64,000 nucleotides of DNA, taken from positions 3,038,001 to 3,102,000 of the forward strand of contig CM074131.1 in NCBI GenBank assembly GCA_037178625.1, given 5' to 3'. The stretch is from Skeletonema tropicum (taxonomy: Eukaryota; Bacillariophyta; Thalassiosirophyceae; Thalassiosirales; Thalassiosiraceae). Shown piece by piece: positions 21,972 through 30,987 of this stretch. Below the pieces are notes generated by a model. It did no database searches. It was not told the origin of the DNA and was given only the letters and a program-made list of their open reading frames with translations. The number at the start of each line of letters is the position of its first letter. Positions within the stretch are counted from its first letter, which is position 1. Made by a program: the position numbers and the translations under genes.

Positions 21972-22406
21972 ATGGCCATCGTCAAATCTGGAAAAGTTGT
22001 CATCATCCTTGCCGGACGTCACGCCGGTAAGAAGGCTGTCGTCATCAAGAACATTGAGGACGGAAACGACGACAAGCGTTTCTCCCACTGCCTCGTTGCA
22101 GGAATTGCCCGTGGACCCCGTAAGGTTACCCGTGGTATGTCCAAGAAGAAGGTTGAGAAGAGGAGCCGTACCATGAAGCCCTTTGTGAAGTACGTCAATG
22201 TCCGTCACGTCTTCCCCACTCGTTACCAGGTTGATATGGACTTGAAGAAGGCTGTTGATGAGGCTGACCTTGTTGGTGACAAGAAGGTTGATGTTAAGAA
22301 GACCTTGAAGAAGATCTTCGAGGACAAGTACCTCAACCAGAAGTCTGCCACCAGCGAGAAGAAGGCTGCTGGATCCAACTACTTCTTCCAAAAGCTCCGA
22401 TTCTAA
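21972..22406 (+). CDS. RPL27: 60S ribosomal protein eL27
   Basis: This is an intact 144-aa frame, the usual length for eL27. It begins MAIVKSGKVVIILAGRHAGK with the KOW-type loop and continues with NIEDGNDDKRFSHCLVAGI, RTMKPFVKYVNVRHVFPTRY and the C-terminus NYFFQKLRF. The protein is basic and belongs to the large cytosolic subunit. Codon use is markedly biased toward C-ending and AAG/GGA codons compared with neighbours, consistent with high expression. The ATG follows a probable 5'-leader intron acceptor about 20 bases upstream. Confidence 0.97.
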   Translation: MAIVKSGKVVIILAGRHAGKKAVVIKNIEDGNDDKRFSHCLVAGIARGPRKVTRGMSKKKVEKRSRTMKPFVKYVNVRHVFPTRYQVDMDLKKAVDEADLVGDKKVDVKKTLKKIFEDKYLNQKSATSEKKAAGSNYFFQKLRF

Positions 22407-22627
22407 GTTTGTTATTATTTGGCTGGAGAGGTAAAATAAAAGAAGGCGAGATTGCCATGATAATGATCGTTGCATATTTAATAATTGTGTAATTTATATA
22501 TCACTATCCTATACGAAGACTGACTTATAGATGTATCTTTACTTACGATAGTCAATCATATCGTGTGTTTGGAGTGGAATAATTTCTTCTTGAATTTTGC
22601 TCGTGACGAAGTTCCTCATTCATTTCA

Positions 22628-24013
22628 TCATCTCCTTTTGAATTTAGAATGTGCCTTCATTTCATCATTATCACAACTCTCCAGTAATGCAATAAATCGT
22701 TTCACCTCGGGTCTTGACCGGAACTTCAGCCGCAGCTTTGGAGAGTAATAGTACGTATCACAAGGTCGACTCTTTGTACCATTCTTTCGAGGTACATTCT
22801 TCTTTGTCCATCCACTCGGAAATTCAGTAGCAGGCTCACTTTCTATTTCCTTCTCCGTGGCCGTGGAACTGACACTTCTATCATCTGGAGATGCTGACTT
22901 CCTTTTCTTTGCTGCTTGTCCAGAGGATGAGGTAGCTGCTTGTCTTTTCTTACGTCCCTGCTCCACTTCATAATCAAGCGTTGCTATCTTTGCATTTTGC
23001 TCCGATACGGCATCTTCACAGTGATAGGAAAATACTACTGGCATTGACGCAACCTCGTCAGCTGTAAAAGCTTCTTCGGAAATGCCTAGAATTGCAGTCA
23101 CTGCTTCAGCTTCGTCACCACCCTCGTTACCCTCACTCTTCACTGGTTTTTTCTTTCCTTTGAGGCTCGATGATAATGATGATTCAAGAGCTGTTTCAAG
23201 AGCTGTGCTCACTTTCTCTCTAATCTCATCAAACAAATAGTGTGCGTTCCCATCAGTTGATTTTGCATGACGAGTATCTGTCAGTACAGAGTCAAACAAA
23301 GACTGAAGATCGTTCTTTGTAATAGTTTGTTGATTTGGATTCCGTGAGTTGGCATCGATACGTAACGTTTTTTGTGTTGCTGTTGCTGGAAAGGTAAACC
23401 TTTCTCGGTATCGATGCTTCGTCTTTGCTTTTTTGGCAGGTTTTGATGGCTCCAACTTTGCTGGTTTGGTTGCAGTTTTCTTCTTTGCCGACGCGGATGG
23501 TTTTGAGGCAGTTGTATGATCAACTATACTGGCGGCAGGTTTTGATGGCTCAAGCTTTGATGGTTTGGTTGCAGTTTTCTTCTTCGCCGACTCAGATGTT
23601 TTTTGTTTTGAGGCAGCGGTTTTATCAGCTACACTGGCAGCAGGTTTTGATGGTTTGGTTGCAGCTTTCTTCTTTTTCGCCGTCTTGGATGGTTTTGAGG
23701 GAGTGGTTTTATCAACTACACTGACAAAATGTGATATGCAATATCCATCCTTGTGAATTTTGTTAATACAGTTGAAATCACGGCAAGTAGTTGTACCATG
23801 TTTCTGAAAGCAAGCAACACAATATCCATTGGTTTTCCCTTGCCTGTATTTTTGGCATTCCAACGCCTTGCACAAACGGTGTTTACCCATTGGTCTGGAA
23901 GGTTTTGCTGCCGCCGCCGAGGTTGCTTTTGCTGTTGGTTTTGGCTGTCGTTTTTTGTTAGTGGCGGCGGCCGTCTTTCCACTACTATCTATCGTGCCAT
24001 CGTCTTTGTTCAT
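22628..24013 (-). CDS. MBD (methyl-CpG-binding) domain protein with Cys-rich N-terminal motif and Lys-rich repeats
   Basis: This is an intact 461-aa frame. Residues about 40-95 contain a repeated Cys/His pattern (LCKALECQKYRQGKTNGYCV, then CRDFNCINKIHKDGYCISHF) that resembles zinc-binding WRKY19-like motifs. Next are imperfect repeats of KPSKPAAS and KKKTATKPSKLEPSKP, a low-complexity nuclear-type linker. The C-terminus has an MBD-like fold (FPSGWTKKNVPRKNGTKSRP, then TYYYSPKLRLKFRSRPEVKR). The protein would act in the nucleus on DNA or chromatin. Whether it binds methylated CpG cannot be judged from the sequence. It is convergent with eL27, with 221 bp between stops. Confidence 0.8.
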   Translation of the reverse strand: MNKDDGTIDSSGKTAAATNKKRQPKPTAKATSAAAAKPSRPMGKHRLCKALECQKYRQGKTNGYCVACFQKHGTTTCRDFNCINKIHKDGYCISHFVSVVDKTTPSKPSKTAKKKKAATKPSKPAASVADKTAASKQKTSESAKKKTATKPSKLEPSKPAASIVDHTTASKPSASAKKKTATKPAKLEPSKPAKKAKTKHRYRERFTFPATATQKTLRIDANSRNPNQQTITKNDLQSLFDSVLTDTRHAKSTDGNAHYLFDEIREKVSTALETALESSLSSSLKGKKKPVKSEGNEGGDEAEAVTAILGISEEAFTADEVASMPVVFSYHCEDAVSEQNAKIATLDYEVEQGRKKRQAATSSSGQAAKKRKSASPDDRSVSSTATEKEIESEPATEFPSGWTKKNVPRKNGTKSRPCDTYYYSPKLRLKFRSRPEVKRFIALLESCDNDEMKAHSKFKRR

Positions 24014-24369
24014 AGCGTCTTAATAATGTGCAGTTACAGATGAGGTATTGTCATTGAATATTGAATTCATGATCTGATCGAACGTTCGACATGAACCTTC
24101 GCCGCCAGATGGCGGATATTTGAAAATCGACCATGCTGTAGAGATTCAACGATAGGAATAGTACAGAGAAGTCCCATCCATGCGGCTCGACCCGGCCGCG
24201 ACCGACCGCAACTGCTGCTTACTCCTACATCCATCTAAAGGTAGAAGATACAATTAGCTTTACGATGGTAGGGTCAGAGTTGAAGGCAAGAATGGTGTTC
24301 ATGGTGAATTACTACTCCTAATTAGCAAGCGAAACTATCACCCCTCTGTTCTGCTTCAGCTAAAGCTAC
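24014..24369. promoter_or_regulatory. intergenic region, promoter of the MBD gene and 3' flank of eIF4G
   Basis: This 356-bp stretch lies upstream of the MBD ATG and downstream of the eIF4G stop, both on the minus strand. No ORF or repeat of note is present. Confidence 0.35.
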
Positions 24370-27300
24370 TCAAAGACATTGAGCAGCGATAGCCTGAAAT
24401 TCCCCTGCACCAAGCAACTGCTCCAGAGCTTTGACTTCGTTAGGGCCACCAAACACAGCACGAGTTGCGCCATCTCCACATGCCTTCTTCATCTCCACAA
24501 TTGCGTGGTGAATGACCTTCTTCTGATCCTCCTTGTTCATCAGCATGGAAGTCTTCTCACAAAGCCATTTGATATCCAACGCTTTCATGTCCAAGAAAGG
24601 AGCAAGCAACTCTCCAAGGAAGCCGATGGCACCAGGACTATCGACCACAAAACTATCAATGAACTCGACCATATCCGCCATAGGCACCTCGACGTCTGAT
24701 TTTGTGAGTTTTCCAGCCTTGTACAGAATGGTGAGGATGTCAATCATAGCTTTACGCACTGGCGCCTTACAGTCCATCGATTGATCTGCATACAACTGAA
24801 CAATAATGCTTCCTGCATCTGGATTGCCGCTGAGGTTTTCATCCATTGTAAGCAAAAGTTCTTTCTCATCGCGACCTTCGTTCATGAATTCGTCCCTCAT
24901 ATTCTTGGCACGGGTCTCGATCTTGTCTTTCGTGAATTGCTGTCCGCCTGAGCGTCCTCCCGGGGGTGGGCTTAAAATCTTGGGTGCAACAGGAGGAGGA
25001 GCCATTCGAGCAGATGGCATTGGTGGAGGACCTCTGTTGTTCGGAGAGTATCCATAATTGCCGCGGCCACCTCGGCCGCCGCCGCCGCGATTATCGTACT
25101 GGTTATCGTACTGGTTATCATAACCCCTGTTATCTCTTCTATCGCGATTGTCATTACGATAATCCCCGCCACCACGCCCTCCACGATATCCACCTTTATC
25201 ACCACGACCGCCTCCTCGGCCACGTCCTCCTCCACCTCTACCGCCGTAATTGTTTTGAATGGACTGCTGCTGCTGCATACGTTCCTCTCTCTCAGCCTCC
25301 TTACGAATTTCTTCCAATGTTTTGGCAGTTTCGACTTTACGGCGAAGTTTCCACCCCTTAGCACGCATATCAATCAAATCTTGGTAAGCAAAGCGAGAAC
25401 GTGAGCTAAGACTCTTATCTTGACCAAGCTTGTGAATCTTTTCAAAGTAGGCTTGCATGTAAGGTGCTGCCTTCGGGTTGTCAATAGTCGATCCAATGGT
25501 GACGAACAAGTTACAAAGGGCTTCGTGGTCCTCTTCGTCCATCTCATCGTCCTCGACGTTTTTGAACTTCAAGTAATCCGCAGGAACCTCTTCTAACTTC
25601 AAAAGGGATTGAATACAAAAGCGCATGATCTTTTCTTTGAGCATTCCGAGTTTGTAAAGTTCGCCAATGAACTTGATATTGCCAAGCATCTGCTTCTTGA
25701 TCTTCATTCGACGGAACTCCAATTCCTCTTCGCGTTCATTCTGCTCGGACTCGGAGAGAGTCGGTTTCAGCTTTTTGTACTCCTTCATTTCTTCCTTCCA
25801 GTCCTTGTAAATGTCCTGCTTATTAAATTCATCCTCACACTTGTTGAGAAGAGAACGTTTGAAAGTGTTCATCTTCGTTGCGTCATTTTGGCACTCAATT
25901 TCACTCGTAAAGATCTTGACGGAAAGTTGCTGACCACACTCCTCAGCCTTCGATAGAGGGAAGCATACCATGTAAAATTTGCCATTGGCCTGGGAACGCA
26001 TAATCTTAATGAAGTTTCCACGCTTGATAAGAAGACGGTGAAGCGAGAGCTCCATTTCTCCACGTTGAATGGGGTCTGTATCATCGTTACCAATCGCAAC
26101 ATCAATACACTGATCTTCACTCTCGAACGGACCGAGAATCTCCGCATCGCTAGTGCTGACATCGTTTGACCATCTGAAACTAGCACTTCCACCCTCATCG
26201 TAATTGGTTTCAGCTCCTGGCTCTGCCATTGGATCCTCGTCACTCTGAATGATTTGGATAAATGGACTCTTCTTCACACGTTGACTCAATTGGTAACAGA
26301 GGTTGGCATACATATCCGAAAAGTTTGGTTCGCTGATCGCCTTCTCGTACACCAACCTAATCATCAATGTTAGCATATCATAACTCTTGATCTGAATATC
26401 ACACAATTGTCCAGCCAACCTGTCGAATTTCTCCTTGGTAATTTTGTTCAACAAGCCCTTGACCTGCTTCTCCACCTTGGCCATGATGGAATTGTCCTTG
26501 GAAGGCACCCAACGATTGGCATTACGTACAAGAGGGTCGAAATCATCATCGGGGAATGGTTCGTTGTTCTGATTATGACGACCTCCACGCCCGCCGCGTC
26601 CACCTCGCCCACCACGTCCTGCAACTTGCCTAGGTGGAGGAGGTGCTTTGCCTGCATTTGAAGGTAACAAATAACATGAAGGAGGAGAAGATAATATGAG
26701 CAACAGATACGAAACTAGGAGATAGATTACCGCAAATGCAAGCAAGACATAATAGGACACTTACCTCTTTGCCAATCACTGCCACCACCATCACCACGTC
26801 CACCACCTCTTCCACGATTATCCCGTGGCATTTGACTTCCACGATCCCAATCCCCTCCACCTCCTCCTCCACCACCACGATTACGACCACCCGATGACCT
26901 ACGTCCCATATTCCCACCACCACCACCTCCACTCTTCACTGTCATATCCGGCAATTCCGGAGGACGACAGACACAATATTCATCCTCACGAAGGCTCAAT
27001 AACATTTGCTTACTGTAAATCAGCGGTGTGCGATTTGACGAGTTGGATGCTCCACCACCACCACCACCAGCCGCACCAGATCCATTAGTTCCATTATCAC
27101 CACTACCATTTGCAGGGGGCAGTGCCGATGACATACCAGGACGTAATCCACCTGATCCTCCCGCCCCACCGGGTCGAAATCCACCAGGTCGAAAGCCACC
27201 AGGACGGAATCCACCACTAGATGGAGCAGAGGGGATCGAATTCCCACTACTACTAGGACTTGCTGCCGCAGCTGCCACAGATGCAAATCCAGGAGGTGAT

Positions 27301-28709
27301 GAAGAAGCCGACTTCTTGGAAGGCATACCCAACTTGGCTCGTGCCTCCTCCTCCAATCTCATCCTCTCCATACGATCCTCCTCCTCCTTCTTACGACGAT
27401 CTTCAAATTCTTTTCGGGCACGTTCCTCCGCCTCTTTACGGGCCTTGGCCTCCTCCCGTGCCAAACGTTCCCGTTCCAACCGTTCCTGTTCCTCACGGGC
27501 ACGTTCTTCAGCCTCTTTTCGGGCCTTGGCCTCTGCCTCTTTTTGCAATCGTAATTCCTCCTCTTTGGCTTTTTGATCTTCCAATTCTTTGAGTTTGCGA
27601 GCCTCTTCTCTGGCCTTGGCTTCTTGTTCTTCCTTGAATTTTTTGGCAGATCCTGCCGCGATGGCTTCTTCGGCTGCCTTGCGGAGTGCATCGCCCGCGG
27701 CTTGTTTGGAGGAGGCTACTTGTAGGGAGGATAGTTTGGATGTGACGCTGTCTACTGCTGCATCTGTTCCATCGTCTTTCTTATCACCAGTGGTTGTTGT
27801 TGTTGCATCTGCTGCCTTTGATACAGGTTTACCAGTTGTAATATCAATCACATTCCCATGCTTATCTGTAATTGTCAATGCCTTCTTTGCACGTGGAGCA
27901 GTTGCTGTTGTTGGAGCACCACCGGCAGCGGCACGTCCAAGTGAGGATGTATTTGGGGGCATCCCACGCATTTGCTGCTGCTGCTGCTGCTGTTGTTGTT
28001 GTTGTTGAGGTGACATTTGTTGCATACGATATTGAGGAACATATCCCCCTCCACCCATTTGTTGTGGTGGTGGCATCATCCCATACGCAGCAGGTGGACC
28101 AACCACACGAGGTGGTCCTCCCTGTGGATTGTATCCTCCCCTTCCCCCCTGTTGGGGTGGTGGAGGTGCATATCCATATTGTGGATGGGGTGGATATCCC
28201 GGATTGTAATATGGCGGAGGCGGCTGCTGCTGTTGTTGTTGAGCTGCGTTATGAGCTGCCGCCATTCCAGATAATGCCGCTGCTGCAGATGTTGCTGGTG
28301 GTGGTCCCCCCACAGATCCAACAGGAGGCGCATACATACGAGGTGGTGGTGGTGCGCCGCCGGGCCCGCCTACTGGTCCACCGGGTGGAGGAGGTCCTCC
28401 GACTACCTGACCTGGATATTGATATCCACCACCACCACCACCACCGGGTCCAGATTGTGGTCCTGGTGGCATGGGACGTAACCCTACCGGACCGCCAGCA
28501 GGCGAAGAGTTTGGTGGGGGTGGTCCTCCGTATTGCATTTGGGGTGGTGGGTAGCCTACTCCTCTATTATTATTTTGTGGATTGTAATTTCCGCGTTGTC
28601 CAACTCCTCCGCCGCCGCCACGACCGCCACCACCGGCAGCGCTTTGGAGTGATGATCCTCCACCACCACCACCGCCTCCTCCTCCTCCGCTTGGTTGTCC
28701 TGATGACAT
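24370..28709 (-). CDS. EIF4G: eukaryotic translation initiation factor 4G homologue
   Basis: Exon 1 (28709-26765) and exon 2 (26651-24370) are separated by a 113-bp GT-AG intron and total 4227 bases (1408 aa). The first 400 residues are Gly/Pro/Gln-rich with a poly-Q run, a prion-like region. A charged coiled-coil Glu/Arg/Lys segment follows (about 370-470), then a short hydrophobic motif YSKQMLLSLREDEY that looks like an eIF4E-binding or eIF4G-typical block. RG/RGG-rich stretches flank the splice site. The MIF4G domain begins NRWVPSKDNSIMAKVEKQVK and includes LNKITKEKFDRL and LCNLFVTIGSTID. Another RGG linker precedes an MA3 domain (MRDEFMNEGRDEKELLLTMD onward). It scaffolds eIF4A and eIF4E on mRNA. 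It is divergent from the fibrillin gene. Confidence 0.93.
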
Positions 28710-29033
28710 GGTTTGGTATTAATTTGATCTACTAGTGACCACTTCACAGCGCAGCTGCAAATAAATGCATTCGCATTGCCATTTTTTGCAAAAAATCTTG
28801 AGATGATGAGAAGATGTGCGCGGACGACGCAAGACGGGTAATTGATGGATGTACCTTGTATCTACAAAGAATACGGTACACTAACTTACGTACTGATAGG
28901 TACATTTCACTGTTCTCACTTTTCCCTTTTCCTTCCAGCTCATCACTTTTTCATTCTTCAAAACTTTTTTTATCATCTTCTTCAAAAATGGGATTTTGAT
29001 CTGTCATATCTCTCACTTCCGCTTGCATCTATC
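28710..29033. promoter_or_regulatory. divergent promoter between eIF4G and the fibrillin gene
   Basis: This 324-bp region lies between two start codons. A pyrimidine-rich leader (about 28915-28985) precedes the fibrillin start. No other gene is seen. Confidence 0.4.
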
Positions 29034-30938
29034 ATGGTAGCTCCATCCCTCTCATCAGCTACACTCGTGGCCATTGCCACGATACTCAACTCCTCTGTTG
29101 ATGGCTTTGTAACACCAAAATCACCTTCCATCAACGTCTTCACCAGGGGTAGCAGTACTGCTTTTGTCAACAGAGGAGGCAACACTCTTCCTCGATCTTG
29201 CAATACACAATCTATATGCATGCAGACACCACCATCCACCACCACCACCTCACTCTACTCAACACAACAAACCACCTCCACAACCGAAAATGACGAAGAA
29301 ACACTCCAATCCATCTTTGCAACCTACAGCGACAACGATAATAACCTCATGTCCAAAGATCAATTAAAGAGCGTCCCTACAATTGCGGACATGTTGGCCG
29401 AAGGTGATTTGTTACTTAGTGAACTTGATGACATGTGGGATGCTGTATCCAACAAGGATGGAGATAAGATTGATTTGGAGGGGTTTGTTCAAGTTTATAA
29501 TGATATTGATGACTTGTTTGAGGATGATGATGAAGACGACGAGGAAGAGGAAGAAGTGGATGGTGATACTTTGGCGGCTGTCTCGGCAGCCTTGGCTGCT
29601 GCTGCCTCGGGTGCAGATGAAACTGAACTTGCACAGGTATTTGATACTCTCAAAGGTGACGGTGATGATAATAACACTATTTCGTTCGCTCAGCTACGTC
29701 AATGGGAGGAGATTACATCACTTGTGAATGAGGGAATGTTGGGAGAAGATGAATTCAAATCACTTTGGGAATCGTCTACTGGTGATGGAGATGGTATGGA
29801 TTTGGAGAGGTTTGTAAAGTTTAATAGTGAGCTTGATGATTTGTTTGTGTTTGATGACGAGGATGATGAGGACGACGAAGAAGAAGAAGAGGAAGATGGA
29901 GAGATGAGCGATGATGATGAAGTGGATGACGTATCTTCTGAAATGGCCACTGATGAAGAGGAGGGAACAGAACAAGAAGAGGAACAAGTCCAGCAGCAAC
30001 AACAGCAGCTGCCAATGATTACAGAGACAGATCTTCCACCTGCAGTCCTCTTCTCTCAACTTGCCAATGAGAATTATTTGGTGGGACAAACGGAACTCAA
30101 GCGTTGGGGTGAATTACAGGAAATGATATCGGAAGGAGACTTGTCACAGGATGAACTCGATGTGTTGGTGGGACGTGTGGAGAAAGCTCCTGGAACTGAC
30201 ATGTATTTGGATGAGGAGGGATTTTGCAAGTTGGCTGAGGCGATTGATGACTTGTTCGAAGAAGTGGATGATGATGAGCAGGAAGAGCAACAGCAGCAGC
30301 CAGAAGACGATTTTAGAGAGTTGAAGGTGGAATTATTGGAACTGTTGGAAGATCTTGACAAGATTGGTGAAGAAGAAGGTCGTCTACTATGTGGATTGGA
30401 CTGCAATGAGTTGGAACAAGAACGTGTGTTGGAGGTAGTGGGCGAGCTCGAGAGGGAACCTTACAACAAAGTCCTAACTGCTGGTGGCGGAGCTGTGAGC
30501 AAGGAAGAATTGGTTGGTGACTGGGAGTTGATGTACTCGAGCTCATCAACAATGAAGTATAATGAAGGATTGAGTGGACTGGCAGGAGGTTTGACTCGAT
30601 TTGGAGGGTTGAAACAAAAGATTATTGGCACCAAATACTTATCGGATGTAGAATATACAGAGCAAGTAATCGGAAAGCTTGGGGGGAAGTCATATGAAGT
30701 GAAGATCACTGGGGATTGGGACATGAAGACTGAACTTTCGTTGTTTACCGGAAAGCCCGCAAATGTCATGTCAGTCACACCCGATAATGTTGTATACGGT
30801 CCAAGACGTGACAAGGCTGACCACTGGAAATCTCTGGGACCAATGAATATGTTGCTCTTGAGTTACATAGATGAGGATCTGAGGATCATGCGAGGCAACA
30901 CTTCCACTGATACACTCTTCATTTGGAAGAGATGTTAG
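29034..30938 (+). CDS. plastid fibrillin (PAP) domain protein with EF-hand-like acidic repeats
   Basis: The start chosen at 29034 gives a signal-peptide-like N-terminus (MVAPSLSSATLVAIATILNS) ending near VDGFVTP, resembling a complex-plastid targeting signal. The open frame extends upstream to 28842 but without a better start. Residues about 90-460 contain three diverged repeats, each with an EF-hand-like loop (for example DGDDNNTISFAQ) followed by poly-Asp/Glu runs. The C-terminal 190 residues match PAP/fibrillin: LVGDWELMYSSSSTMKYNEG, GGLTRFGGLKQKIIGTKYL and IMRGNTSTDTLFIWKR. Total length is 634 aa. Fibrillins associate with plastid lipid bodies and thylakoids. A calcium-linked role is suggested by the repeats but not shown. 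Confidence 0.85.
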   Translation: MVAPSLSSATLVAIATILNSSVDGFVTPKSPSINVFTRGSSTAFVNRGGNTLPRSCNTQSICMQTPPSTTTTSLYSTQQTTSTTENDEETLQSIFATYSDNDNNLMSKDQLKSVPTIADMLAEGDLLLSELDDMWDAVSNKDGDKIDLEGFVQVYNDIDDLFEDDDEDDEEEEEVDGDTLAAVSAALAAAASGADETELAQVFDTLKGDGDDNNTISFAQLRQWEEITSLVNEGMLGEDEFKSLWESSTGDGDGMDLERFVKFNSELDDLFVFDDEDDEDDEEEEEEDGEMSDDDEVDDVSSEMATDEEEGTEQEEEQVQQQQQQLPMITETDLPPAVLFSQLANENYLVGQTELKRWGELQEMISEGDLSQDELDVLVGRVEKAPGTDMYLDEEGFCKLAEAIDDLFEEVDDDEQEEQQQQPEDDFRELKVELLELLEDLDKIGEEEGRLLCGLDCNELEQERVLEVVGELEREPYNKVLTAGGGAVSKEELVGDWELMYSSSSTMKYNEGLSGLAGGLTRFGGLKQKIIGTKYLSDVEYTEQVIGKLGGKSYEVKITGDWDMKTELSLFTGKPANVMSVTPDNVVYGPRRDKADHWKSLGPMNMLLLSYIDEDLRIMRGNTSTDTLFIWKRC

Positions 30939-30987
30939 GATAGGAACATTCAAAGTGATTAGATCTATTATTAGATTATATCCTATA

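Noticed and set aside
26825..28735. Long plus-strand ORFs opposite eIF4G
   Set aside because: His/Val/Pro-rich products arise from reading Gly/Pro/Gln codon repeats backwards.
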